Assembly (NCBI GenBank): GCA_963696315.1 | Contig: CAVOJU010000030.1 | Coordinates: 62,001 to 126,000, forward strand | Direction: 5' to 3' | DNA length: 64,000 bases | Source: CAWKEY01 sp963696315 | GTDB lineage: Bacteria > Pseudomonadota > Gammaproteobacteria > Methylococcales > Methylomonadaceae | In this document: piece by piece, positions 27,474-36,041 of the stretch | How the letters are laid out: each line of letters opens with the position of its first letter | How positions within the stretch are numbered: the first letter of the stretch is position 1 | Notes under the pieces: model-generated | Databases searched by the model: none | What the model saw: only the letters and a program-made list of their open reading frames with translations | What the model was told of the DNA's origin: nothing | Program-made: the position numbers and the translations under genes

Positions 27474-28190
27474 CTAATGCGCATGACTATGACCGCCTTT
27501 GATTTTAGGCAGAATGGACTTGATGAAAGGATCGTTTTCCTTGTCGCCGATATCGGCAAAATCGGTATACCGGTAATCATCAGAGCGCTGATAAGGCCAG
27601 GGCGATTGTGCCAAAGGATACAGCGCAGTCATTCGGGTGATGAGGGTATGCCCGTGTTCTGTGCGCTTGATCATCGCCGGTAATTGTTCCTGTTCCAGCC
27701 AGATAATTTCCAGTGGGCTGTCAGGATTGTTATTTGTGTAATGGATTCCTGGACGGCCAAGTATGTCTTCCCGGCCCTCGGCAGCCAGCGATGCCAGCAT
27801 GGCTTGATTCAGCAGCGTGGCAATCGCAGACCAGTCCGGTTCCGCGCCGATGGCTTTCAAATCCCCCGGCAGGTACTCAATGATTTGCCGTTGATCGTGA
27901 AACACGCGTTGATAGGTGACTGTTCCCCCGGCCAATTTCTCCCAAATCTCACCACTGTTGTCTTGCAGATTGTGCGTCTCGACCCGATCGGCCGCGCGCC
28001 AGAAACGCCATTGATGGTGTTGTTGCTGATCATCGCCGTGGCCAGTTTCAATCACCGTGGTTTCAAATTCTGCGGCCAGCGCAGGCAATTGATCCAGCGC
28101 CTGAATCTGTAATGGCTTGTCTGGCTGCTGAGCACAGGCGCTCAGCAGCATGAACAAAAAGAGGGTAAGCCACGATAATTTTGTTGACAT
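27474..28190 (-). CDS. Predicted lipoprotein with His-rich C-terminus
   Basis: The product has 238 residues from the ATG at 28190 (MSTKLSWLTLF), chosen because it gives a proper lipoprotein signal with lipobox LLSAC at about residues 15-19. A longer frame upstream lacks that logic. The mature part has no recognised domain. It contains a His-rich patch (GHGDDQQQHHQW) near residue 50 and ends GGHSHAH, features that often bind Zn2+ or Ni2+. It sits between phoA and phoU on the same strand, downstream of a strong terminator, so it may be transcribed separately or with phoU. Function is not recognised. Confidence 0.7.
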   Translation of the reverse strand: MSTKLSWLTLFLFMLLSACAQQPDKPLQIQALDQLPALAAEFETTVIETGHGDDQQQHHQWRFWRAADRVETHNLQDNSGEIWEKLAGGTVTYQRVFHDQRQIIEYLPGDLKAIGAEPDWSAIATLLNQAMLASLAAEGREDILGRPGIHYTNNNPDSPLEIIWLEQEQLPAMIKRTEHGHTLITRMTALYPLAQSPWPYQRSDDYRYTDFADIGDKENDPFIKSILPKIKGGHSHAH

Positions 28191-28210
28191 CAATATTCCA
28201 AAAACCAAAA

Positions 28211-28230
28211 GAGGCGCCCACAGGCGCCTC
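28211..28230 (-). terminator. Rho-independent terminator after phoA
   Basis: GAGGCGCC and GGCGCCTC form a perfect 8-bp GC-rich stem with a 4-nt loop. On the minus strand the stem is followed by a T-rich run (TTTTGGTTTTT). It lies about 20 bp after the phoA stop. Confidence 0.85.
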
Positions 28231-28248
28231 ATAAACACAGCCTGTTAA

Positions 28249-29771
28249 TTACTGGCCTGCTTTAAAACGTAAGGCGTTTGCCATCACCTGATAGATATAG
28301 CTTTGTTCCTGGACGCCGTGGAACAGATGCGCTTTGGGCCCGCTGGCAAAAACCGCCACATCTTCGGCGGCATGGGTTTCACTGTCCAGCGGAACGGCGG
28401 CTTCCTGAAGAAAATCAGGATGCGCGGTGTCGACCATGCGGTCAGGTCCGGGCGAGCATTCGGGCCGCGATAGCCGGGGCCGTTGGCGTAACCCAGCGTG
28501 GTGTAAGGCATGCCGTTTTTGTCTTTGGCAAACTTCGTCGTCGCCAGGTTGTTTCACCAGGCCCAGGATCGGATTGCCGCGTTCGGGATAACCGGCAATG
28601 GTAAAGGTATGGCTGTGATCGGCGGTGACGACGATCAGGGTGTCTTTGGCATTGGTTTTTTCCAGGGCTTTGCGCACCGCATTGGAGAGTTCCACGGTAT
28701 CGGTCAAGGCGCGATAGGCGTTGCCGGCGTGATGGGCGTGATCGATACGGCCGGCTTCCACCATCAGCACATAGCCTTTTTTGTTTTTCGACAAATGTCG
28801 ATGGCCTTGGCGGTCATTTCGGTCAAAGAGGGTTCACCGCCGGTATCGCTGGGGCGGTCATGTTCGTATTCCATGTGCGAACGTTCGAACAGACCCAGCA
28901 AATGATCGATGTGCTTGGGGTCGATGTCATCGAAGCCGGCTTTGTCATACACATAAGCCGATTTTGAATATTTGCGCAGCCATTCTTGAGTCAGATCAAC
29001 ACCGTCTTTACGTCCGCCGAATTTACCGGCATCTTCAGGATCCGCAACGGTATTCGGCAAGAACATGCTGCGTCCCCCGCCCAAAGCCACTTCCAGGCCA
29101 TTGCCATAGTTGAAATCGATCAATTGTTTGGCGATATCGCTGACGCTGGCATCGGCCGGCATTTGCGCGTCGGATTCCCAGTCGCGCTCAGAAGTGTGTG
29201 CGTAGCAGGCGGCTGGTGTAGCGTGGGTAAGACGCGCAGTGGTGACGATGCCGGTCGACAGGCCTCTTTCTTCGGCCTGTTCAATCAGCGTTTTGACTTT
29301 GTGGGCGTTGATGACATTAGCGTCTTTTTCCTGCCGGACAACTTCGGCGCCGACCGATATTTCGCCGTCGTTGGTTTTAACGCCGGTAATGATGGCCGTC
29401 ATGGTGGGTGCGGAATCCGGTGTTTGTTGATTGACGCTGTAGGTTTTGGAGAGCGCCAAATAAGGCAATTGTTCGAAGCTGAGCGAATTTTCCTCGCCGC
29501 CGCGGTTGTTGGGCTTGGCTTGTCCTTCGAGAATACGCGCCGCAGTAATGGTGGAGATGCCCATGCCGTCGCCGACAAACACAATCACGTTTTTGGCATA
29601 GTGCTCATTGGGATTGAGCCGTTGCGCGGCTTTGATGCTGGTTTTGCCGGATTCCAGCCAGAATTGGGGTGTTTCCAGTGTATCTTCGGCTCTGGCAGTA
29701 TCAGTTGCAGCCAACAGCAAGCCCGCCAGGATTACTGCGCCGGAAGTAATTTTAAGGTCGTCGTCACGCAT
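28249..29771 (-). pseudogene. phoA: Alkaline phosphatase, interrupted by frameshifts
   Basis: The N-terminal part begins at the ATG at 29771 (MRDDDLKITSGAVIL) with a signal peptide and the VFVGDGMGISTITAAR metal motif, and has the nucleophile Ser in TDSAPTMTAI-like form (PDSAPTMTA). Three single-base shifts are visible. One is near 28794, where DIC/RKT should continue as SKNKKGYVLMVEAGRIDHA. Two compensating shifts are near 28534 and 28440, between which the family sequence FAKDKNGMPYTTLGYANGPG appears in another frame. Later motifs VTADHSHT and FHGVQEQ are present. Correcting them gives about 507 residues. PhoA is a periplasmic phosphomonoesterase typically induced by phosphate starvation. 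Its completeness suggests sequence errors rather than true loss. Confidence 0.88.
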
Positions 29772-30051
29772 GAGATATTTCTCCGGTTTGCATGTATTGA
29801 GTGTCGTTACCAGCAACAAGCCAAAGCTCGTATGCGCAGATGATAAGATTTCAATGTTGCAGGGGTGTGACAACGCTGTAAATGAAAGGCAATAAGACTG
29901 CTTGCCGATAACCAAGCCCGCAATCCAGCCGATTGACTGTTCGATCTCATCGAGACCTGCCGGTGTGTTTGCCGCCAATCATTCGGCGCAATACGCTGCG
30001 CTATAGCTCTGTTGCGATTAAAGGAACCATGTGGCTGATGATTGCTGATTT

Positions 30052-30808
30052 CTATCGCTGTGTGTTGTTAAGCCGTTGCATGATTTCGTTCCACAGCTCG
30101 ACGTAGGCTTTTGCCGAGCGGCTGTTTTTCATAAATGCGGCTAAAGGCATGCGTTCCGTGCCCATGCGTTCGATGTCGCTGGCATACGGAATGCTCGACT
30201 GCAATAGCTCTGGATAGTGCTTCCGGGAGGCTTTTTATGATGTCAAGATGCATTTTTTTCCGCCGATCAACCATCGAAAAAAACGGCAGCAGCCGGGCTT
30301 TTATTGAGCCGTTGTCTTTGATAAATTTGCTGAGCTGTGCCAGCGTTCGTACTGACAATGTAGTGGGTATTACCGGCGATAACAGAATATCTGAAGCTTC
30401 GAATACCGCCTCGGATAACAGCGAAATACTGGGCGGACAATCCAGAAACACAAAATCATAATCATCAGCGAGCGGCTTTAACAATTTCTGCAAACGCTGC
30501 GTCGGTTTTTTCCGGGCATCCAGCACCAGATCGAGATTTCGGAACGAAAAATCGGCGGGGAGCAGATCAAGATTGACAAAATCGGTGCCCTTGATCAGTT
30601 CATCCAGCTCATGTTTGCCGGCGATCAAGTCTTTACTGCCGCCTTTAATTTTGGCTTTAATACGAAAGTAATAACTGCTGGCAGCTTGCGGGTCGAGGTC
30701 CCATACGAGTGTACGATAGCCGTGTTTGGCGGCCAGGAAAGCCAGGTTTACACTCGTTGAGGTTTTTCCAACGCCGCCTTTTATATTGAATACCGCAATG
30801 ACTTTCAT
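30052..30808 (-). pseudogene. ParA-family ATPase, frameshifted near its C-terminus
   Basis: The first 193 residues are a good ParA-type ATPase: deviant Walker A KGGVGKTSTS, WDLDPQAASS and FVFLDCPPSISLLSE. Near 30221 a one-base insertion changes frame. In the next frame the sequence continues as HYPELLQSSIPYASDIERMG, then PLAAFMKNSRSA, and ends at a stop at 30052, giving a 251-residue protein of normal length. The raw frame instead ends at 30068. ParA ATPases bind DNA non-specifically and position cargo. No parB lies nearby; the neighbour 15 bp upstream is a CHAD polyphosphate-binding protein gene, suggesting one operon. Positioning of a polyphosphate-associated cargo is inference. Confidence 0.85.
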
Positions 30809-30823
30809 AGTGTTATCCGGCTT

Positions 30824-32347
30824 TTAAGCTTTGAATAGAGCCTTAAACATCGTTTCGATTTCCTCCTGGTCGAAGCTTTGGAAGCTTGAAGAAAATGCGG
30901 CACGGGCCTGGTTTCTGCGTTTTTCGAGATTTTGTATCAACACGCCCATCGCCAACAGTGTTCTGGCTGGCGTCCCTGGGGTCATCATTTCTTCGCTCAA
31001 GTTTTTCAGAGACTGTTCTTGAACCGCAAGGTCTTGAAAGTCACCCAAAATTTCCTGGAAGTCTTTTAAATGATTAATCAGTGGCTTAATGTGGTTTTCA
31101 GGGTACAAGTTTTGAAAAAACTCCATTAAATAACGCAATTTTTTACAGATTTTTCGCAAGGTATGCAATTCTTCTGGCGGTGATTCATCGGTTATCTGTT
31201 TGCCGGCTTTGACCACCCGGCGAAACACTTTCCATATCCTGAGATCGGCCAATTCCTTGATAGGCAAGGTGGCATCCGCGGCCACAGGCTTGTGGATAGC
31301 CGGGGTTTTTAATAAGGTCTCCCAGGCTATCAATTGGGAGATATATTCAGGCGATTTAAGCTTTTTGGCCAGGGCTTTTTGAGCGCGCTTCTGCTTCAGG
31401 CAAAGCAGGTCATAGAGCGGATTCAAATCTTCCCGGAGCCCGGCGGGCAAGCTATTTTTGTAGCCCTCAAAATTCAACAGGTAAACGTCCAGATCGCGAG
31501 TTTGTGCAGTAATTTGGCCCAACCAGGCAAAAAATTCGGAAAATCGGGCGGTTTCCGCTTCCGGCAAGACATTTTTTAATTGGTTTAAGCCGGCGCGGGT
31601 TCTGCGTACGGCCACCCTGAAATCATGCAGGAACTCGCTGTCGATATCAGCCAGGGTGCCTTGTTCATTGGTTTTGATGGTTTTGAGCAAATGGCTGTAG
31701 ATGTATTTAACAGCGACATCGGCGCGCATCTCCGGAGCCAGGTTGATAGTTAATTTGGACGAATAATCCTTGGGCCGGCGGCCTTGAATTTTCAGAGCCA
31801 TATCAAGCACTGGCTCCCGGGCTTCGATGAGATCTAAACGGGCCAGTTCTTTGCTGATTTTCGCGACAATCTTGTCATAGCCCTTAACCGGTTCGAGAAA
31901 GACGCGGGACGCAACCAGATCATAGGCTTCAAGCACCAGGCGCAAAATCGTTTTTTCGTCTTTGTTAACAATGCTGAGTCTATAAAGTGTGTATTCCAGC
32001 GTAGTGACCGGTAATAGTGCACGCATTTCCAGCAACGGCGAAACGCGCTTACGGATTTTGACATCCTTGAATCCGTCGGCAAAATGCGGAACTGCATCCG
32101 TGTTGACGGCGGCCAGCACCTGTTCAGGATTGAAACTTTTTAGTAGTAGTCTGGACTCGGTTTTTGATTGATTAAGTTCACAGAGCAGATTACCCCGGTA
32201 TAAACGCCAATCGAAACTGTCGTAAAAGGTTTTTAGCGAATAACTTTGCGAAATGGGCTGTACATCCACGATTGCTGTTAATTTTTTAATAAATTTTTCA
32301 GCTGATAAGTGGCTGGGGAGTTCAAATTGAATGGATGTGTCTGCCAT
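30824..32347 (-). CDS. CHAD domain-containing protein with N-terminal CYTH-like region
   Basis: The product has 507 residues from the ATG at 32347 (MADTSIQFELPSHLSAE); a longer frame to 32482 adds residues of no family character. About residues 1-210 resemble a CYTH-like triphosphate tunnel region (many alternating charged beta strands) but without a clear ExExK motif. About 230-500 is a CHAD domain: EFLHDFRVAVRRTRAGL and ELHTLRKICKKLRYLMEF are the two helical repeats with conserved His/Arg/Lys residues, which bind polyphosphate. It lies 15 bp upstream of the ParA gene on the same strand. CHAD proteins are known on polyphosphate granules in other bacteria. Linked genes downstream include phoA and phoU. 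Confidence 0.88.
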   Translation of the reverse strand: MADTSIQFELPSHLSAEKFIKKLTAIVDVQPISQSYSLKTFYDSFDWRLYRGNLLCELNQSKTESRLLLKSFNPEQVLAAVNTDAVPHFADGFKDVKIRKRVSPLLEMRALLPVTTLEYTLYRLSIVNKDEKTILRLVLEAYDLVASRVFLEPVKGYDKIVAKISKELARLDLIEAREPVLDMALKIQGRRPKDYSSKLTINLAPEMRADVAVKYIYSHLLKTIKTNEQGTLADIDSEFLHDFRVAVRRTRAGLNQLKNVLPEAETARFSEFFAWLGQITAQTRDLDVYLLNFEGYKNSLPAGLREDLNPLYDLLCLKQKRAQKALAKKLKSPEYISQLIAWETLLKTPAIHKPVAADATLPIKELADLRIWKVFRRVVKAGKQITDESPPEELHTLRKICKKLRYLMEFFQNLYPENHIKPLINHLKDFQEILGDFQDLAVQEQSLKNLSEEMMTPGTPARTLLAMGVLIQNLEKRRNQARAAFSSSFQSFDQEEIETMFKALFKA

Positions 32348-32606
32348 GATGGGGGACGCCGAAGTAAGGCGGGCTATAAATTTACTGGGATGATAACACG
32401 CCAATATTAAAACTCGGTGACAGATTTTCAACCTTGCCAGAGCGGGGAACAAACGGTTTTGGCAAGCCTGTAGCATGGACATGCGAGAGCTAAAGCAGCA
32501 AGTTCTGATTTGGATTTTTTAAGCGCGTGATTATTGCTGGTCAAAATTAAGCTGCCACCGCCAGGTTTGGTATCATGGGCATTTCTAACATTAATCCGAA
32601 AGCAAG

Positions 32607-33083
32607 ATGCAGAATTCCTTTGAGCGTGAACTGTTAAAGTCTGATCTTTTCCTGCCCTGGGTCATTGTAGGCCTCATGCTGGTCACCTTGATGGCGGCTG
32701 TTGTGGTCTGTCAGAGCATGGGCGCGCAAATCCAGCACGGCCTGGCGGAAGATGAGCGGGAATTGATCAGGACGGTGTTATATATCATTGCCATTGTTAC
32801 CTTTCCGATGACCAACCTGATCCGCTATATTCAGTTACGGCTGAATCAGACCATGCCCGGCAGTAAACCCGCGAAAAGCCGTTATCTGCTAACGGTCATT
32901 GTGTCATTGTCGCTGATTGAAAGTGTCGGCCTGTTTGGCCTGGTCATGTTTGTGCTGGGTGATGACTTCAACACCTTGTATATCTTCACCGGCCTGTCGG
33001 CGCTGGGGCTGTATTTATACCGCCCCAAACAAGCAGAATACGATGAAATTGTTGCGGCTATTGCATCACAGCAAAAGCATTGA
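32607..33083 (+). CDS. Small membrane protein of unknown function
   Basis: The product has 158 residues with four predicted membrane segments (about residues 17-38, 60-80, 92-114 and 118-138). An acidic loop (LAEDERELIR) and the hydrophilic C-terminus (RPKQAEYDEIVAAI) flank them. I do not recognise a family. It is divergent from the CHAD gene and converges with the TraT-like gene, with a stem-loop between. Confidence 0.65.
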   Translation: MQNSFERELLKSDLFLPWVIVGLMLVTLMAAVVVCQSMGAQIQHGLAEDERELIRTVLYIIAIVTFPMTNLIRYIQLRLNQTMPGSKPAKSRYLLTVIVSLSLIESVGLFGLVMFVLGDDFNTLYIFTGLSALGLYLYRPKQAEYDEIVAAIASQQKH

Positions 33084-33103
33084 TTTGTATTGAGATACTA
33101 TCA

Positions 33104-33138
33104 AAGCACCAGACTTGATCATTCAATGTCTGGCGCTT
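33104..33138. terminator. Stem-loop between convergent genes
   Basis: AAGCACCAGAC and GTCTGGCGCTT pair with one A-C mismatch around a 13-nt loop. It lies between the stops of the small membrane protein (+) and the TraT-like gene (-) and may serve both. Confidence 0.5.
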
Positions 33139-33150
33139 CTCCGCAAGTGT

Positions 33151-33915
33151 TTAGAACAAGCCGGAAATCGATCGTACCAGGCCGCTGGTTAATTGTGGCG
33201 CCGCTTCCTCGTATTCCAGGTTGGCTTTGTTGGCGGTGCTAACCACGCGTGTGCGGTATTTTTTTCTGTCGCTCACTTCCGAGGAAGATTGTCTGCGCGA
33301 GCCGCCTATCCCCTGTTTGGCATCTTGTTGGCTATCCTGACGTACCACGACGCCCTCTTTGGCTTTTTCAGCGATTTCAATGTCGGTAACGACCATATAG
33401 GTCACATCTTTAACGGCTGCATCGGCAACGACTTCAGCAATACCAAATGCTGCCGCGCCAGCCAAGCCACCGATACCCGCTCCGCCCCATCCGCCCAGGG
33501 CTCCCCCCGTTGCGGCACCTATGGCTGCACCGGTAAGCGCGCCGCCATAGCCGCCGCCCAGTGCCGTTTCTGCCGCAGTGGGGCTGGCCTTGCCAACGCT
33601 CAGCACGCTGGCTCGAAGCCAGTAATGCGCGTTATCCGGATCATTGGAAATGATGTAGCCTCTCGACTGTAAGGCATTTCTGATGGGATTTACAATGTCA
33701 AAATTGTCTTTGTCAGAAGTGTTTCTGATTTCAAGATAAATAACTCTTTTATTCGGCCCGACCGGATCCAGAAAAATGGTGTCGCTCATTTTTGTCTGAA
33801 CGTCCAGATCTTTTTTAGCAATAGAGGTATGTACCGCTGCGCAGCCGCTTAATAGCATCAAAGATAAAGTGACTCCTGCCAGAATCAATCGTTTTTCCAT
33901 CGTGTTGTTAGCCAT
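33151..33915 (-). CDS. traT: TraT-like outer-membrane lipoprotein (complement resistance protein family)
   Basis: The product has 254 residues, close to plasmid TraT (about 243). A lipobox LLSGC ends the signal sequence at about residue 25, and a Shine-Dalgarno AGGAG precedes the ATG at 33915. The mature N-terminus VHTSIAKKDLDVQTKMSDTI and the C-terminal KYRTRVVSTANKANLEYEEA match the TraT pattern. The centre has a Gly/Ala-rich stretch (about 118-160) with helix-packing motifs, as in TraT. On F-type plasmids TraT gives surface exclusion and serum resistance. Here it is chromosomal and lone, with no tra genes around, so another envelope role is likely. Confidence 0.85.
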   Translation of the reverse strand: MANNTMEKRLILAGVTLSLMLLSGCAAVHTSIAKKDLDVQTKMSDTIFLDPVGPNKRVIYLEIRNTSDKDNFDIVNPIRNALQSRGYIISNDPDNAHYWLRASVLSVGKASPTAAETALGGGYGGALTGAAIGAATGGALGGWGGAGIGGLAGAAAFGIAEVVADAAVKDVTYMVVTDIEIAEKAKEGVVVRQDSQQDAKQGIGGSRRQSSSEVSDRKKYRTRVVSTANKANLEYEEAAPQLTSGLVRSISGLF

Positions 33916-34054
33916 TTTTTTCTCCTGATTGTGTCTACAGAATCACTCTGAGATAAGATAAATAAAGCATAAATTAAATTAGTTTATGAGCAGGGCTTCT
34001 TTCATAACGTTCTAAAGCATAGTGCATTGCTCTAGCAAATACTCAGATGCTTGC

Positions 34055-34393
34055 TCAGTATGGCCAGTAACGTCCGTAATATCGATAGTAATAGCTGCAA
34101 TCGCGATAGTCATTCCAGGAATAACGCCGCAAATCACCACAGGTATAACCACTTCTCCAGTATTTGCTGGGCGTTGATTTGGGCGGCATGCCTCTTTCCG
34201 TGGCGTCTTTGATATAGGCTTCCAGGTTGGCTTCAGTTTCGACACTGAAAGGCTTGGAAAGCACTTCTTCGTTTAGGCGATTTTGCATTTCGGCTGGGCT
34301 TTCGGCGTTGGCAGCACCTGCCCAGACAAGGCTGCTCAAGGTTCCGCAGATGAATACGACTGTGTAAATAAACCGGCTACATGAATTTTTCAT
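34055..34393 (-). CDS. Small secreted protein with Tyr-rich C-terminus
   Basis: The product has 112 residues from ATG at 34393 (MKNSCSRFIYTVVF). It has a signal peptide ending around AANAES, a helical charged segment (PAEMQNRLNEEVLSK), then two Cys residues and a Tyr/Trp/Arg-rich end (CSYYYRYYGRYWPY). I recognise no family. The two mature Cys could form a disulfide. The signal peptide implies a periplasmic or surface location. Confidence 0.6.
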   Translation of the reverse strand: MKNSCSRFIYTVVFICGTLSSLVWAGAANAESPAEMQNRLNEEVLSKPFSVETEANLEAYIKDATERGMPPKSTPSKYWRSGYTCGDLRRYSWNDYRDCSYYYRYYGRYWPY

Positions 34394-34596
34394 TGGTCCA
34401 GCTCCTGATGTCAAGTATGTAAATGAAACTTTAGTCAGATAGTAGTTAACTGACTTATTTTTTTAGCCTACGGGCTCAGGCGATTGTAGCCGACATTTTT
34501 TCCTAGTCAACCAGTGCTCCTGATGCGCCTGGCATTGGCCGATGTTTGGGATCCAGGACTTGTGCTGCCACGATCAAGGGGGGAATAGCCGGAATT

Positions 34597-35109
34597 TTAA
34601 AAACAATCGCCCCATTCAATGATCATCTGCTGGCAGTTGAACAAAATTTGTGGGTAGTATTCGCGAATCACCCAGCGCAGACCAAAATCGAGATAGGCCG
34701 CCACCGTTAAAAACCGCGCAAGACAAGACCAAAACCTTGCCGAACACTTGTCCGAGCAACGCCAGACTGCGCCTGTCCAGTAGATCAAAGGCATGGCCAG
34801 CATGATATGCACCGTAGTCCAGCTGGCAACGGTGAACGTGCCCTGCATGGCCCGATAGTCGTTATAAAACAACGCCGCGTTGAGCAGCACGAAAAAGGGC
34901 CAGAAAGCATGCTGCAATGGCAAATGGCCCAGCCAGCCCGCTTGTAAAAACCAATACAGATTTTTGGGTCGTCCGGTCTCCCAATGCGGCAAAGGCTGCG
35001 GAGTTACCATGCCAATCAGCAACCAGATCAACGCCGCAACCAGGGCCGCTTCAATTTCGCTGATAAAAGCAGTAAAACTGAACAAGAAGGAAAGACTGTT
35101 AATTAACAT
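34597..35109 (-). CDS. Membrane protein of unknown function
   Basis: The product has 170 residues with about four hydrophobic segments and many Trp residues. It ends IIEWGDCF with several Cys residues in the second half (VWRCSDKCSARFWSCLARF). I recognise no family. It lies downstream of thyA on the same strand, 67 bp away, and could be its last transcribed gene. Confidence 0.6.
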   Translation of the reverse strand: MLINSLSFLFSFTAFISEIEAALVAALIWLLIGMVTPQPLPHWETGRPKNLYWFLQAGWLGHLPLQHAFWPFFVLLNAALFYNDYRAMQGTFTVASWTTVHIMLAMPLIYWTGAVWRCSDKCSARFWSCLARFLTVAAYLDFGLRWVIREYYPQILFNCQQMIIEWGDCF

Positions 35110-35176
35110 AAGAAAAATCTACAAGGATGTTATTTTTAGATACGGCGCTTGAGTCGAAAAGCCTCTAACTGCCCCG

Positions 35177-36010
35177 TTATATCGAAATCGGCGCCTTGAT
35201 ATGGTCGTGCGCCTGATAATTTACAATTTCAAAATCATCATACTGATAGTCAAAAATCGATGCCGGTTTGCGCGTGATTTTCAACGCGGGCAGCTCATAA
35301 GGAGCGCGGTTTAACTGCAATTTGGCCTGTTCCTGATGATTCAGATACAGATGCACATCACCGCCGGTCCAGATAAAGTCGCCAACGCCCAAATCACACT
35401 GCTGGGCTACCATGTGCGTCAATAAGGCGTAACTGGCAATGTTGAATGGCAGACCTATAAACGTGTCGCAGCTGCGCTGGTAGAGCTGGCAGGACAGCTT
35501 GCCATCGGCCACATAGAATTGAAAAAACGTGTGGCAGGGCGCCAGGGCCATTTTGCCGAGCGCGACGTTCTGTTGCGGGCTGATGCGTTCATCGGGCAAA
35601 TCGGCTACATTCCAGGCGGAAACGATAATACGCCGGCTGTTGGGCGTGGTGTTCAGTTGATCAATGACCTGCTGAATCTGATCGATATGCCGGCCATCGG
35701 CTGCCGGCCATGAGCGCCATTGATACCCGTAGACGGGGCCCAATTCACCCTGCGCATCGGCCCATTCATCCCAGATGCTGACCTTATGCTGATGCAGATA
35801 GGCCAGGCTGGTCTCGCCTCTTAAAAACCACAGTAGTTCATGAATAATGGATTTTAAATGGATCTTCTTGGTGGTCACGAGCGGGAAGCCCTGCTCCAGG
35901 GCAAAGCGCATCTGGTGGCCAAAAATGGACAGTGTGCCACTGCCGGTTCTGTCGCCTTTTAAGCTGCCTTCGTCAAGAATCTTTTGCAGTAATTGTAGAT
36001 ATTGCTTCAT
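35177..36010 (-). CDS. thyA: Thymidylate synthase
   Basis: The product has 277 residues, slightly longer than E. coli ThyA (264). It converts dUMP to dTMP with methylene-tetrahydrofolate. Conserved parts are present: the phosphate-binding Arg in KGDRTGSGT, the nucleophile Cys in LAPCHTFFQFYV, RSCDTFIGLPFNIASYALL, and the C-terminal HDHIKAPI. It lies 31 bp downstream of lgt on the same strand, an order common in gammaproteobacteria. Confidence 0.97.
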   Translation of the reverse strand: MKQYLQLLQKILDEGSLKGDRTGSGTLSIFGHQMRFALEQGFPLVTTKKIHLKSIIHELLWFLRGETSLAYLHQHKVSIWDEWADAQGELGPVYGYQWRSWPAADGRHIDQIQQVIDQLNTTPNSRRIIVSAWNVADLPDERISPQQNVALGKMALAPCHTFFQFYVADGKLSCQLYQRSCDTFIGLPFNIASYALLTHMVAQQCDLGVGDFIWTGGDVHLYLNHQEQAKLQLNRAPYELPALKITRKPASIFDYQYDDFEIVNYQAHDHIKAPISI

Positions 36011-36041
36011 GCGGTTTTTCCCGGTAATTGCTCCTGCATTA

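Noticed and set aside
29850..29900. Possible Pho box upstream of phoA
   Set aside because: Only a TGTCAC-like half with wrong spacing to a second TTTCAT; no pair of 7-mers at 11-bp distance was found.
30068..30240. Unusual C-terminus of ParA (EALSRAIAVEHSVCQRHRTH) as a new domain
   Set aside because: The other frame gives the normal ParA end HYPELLQSSIPYASDIERMG, so it is a frameshift product.
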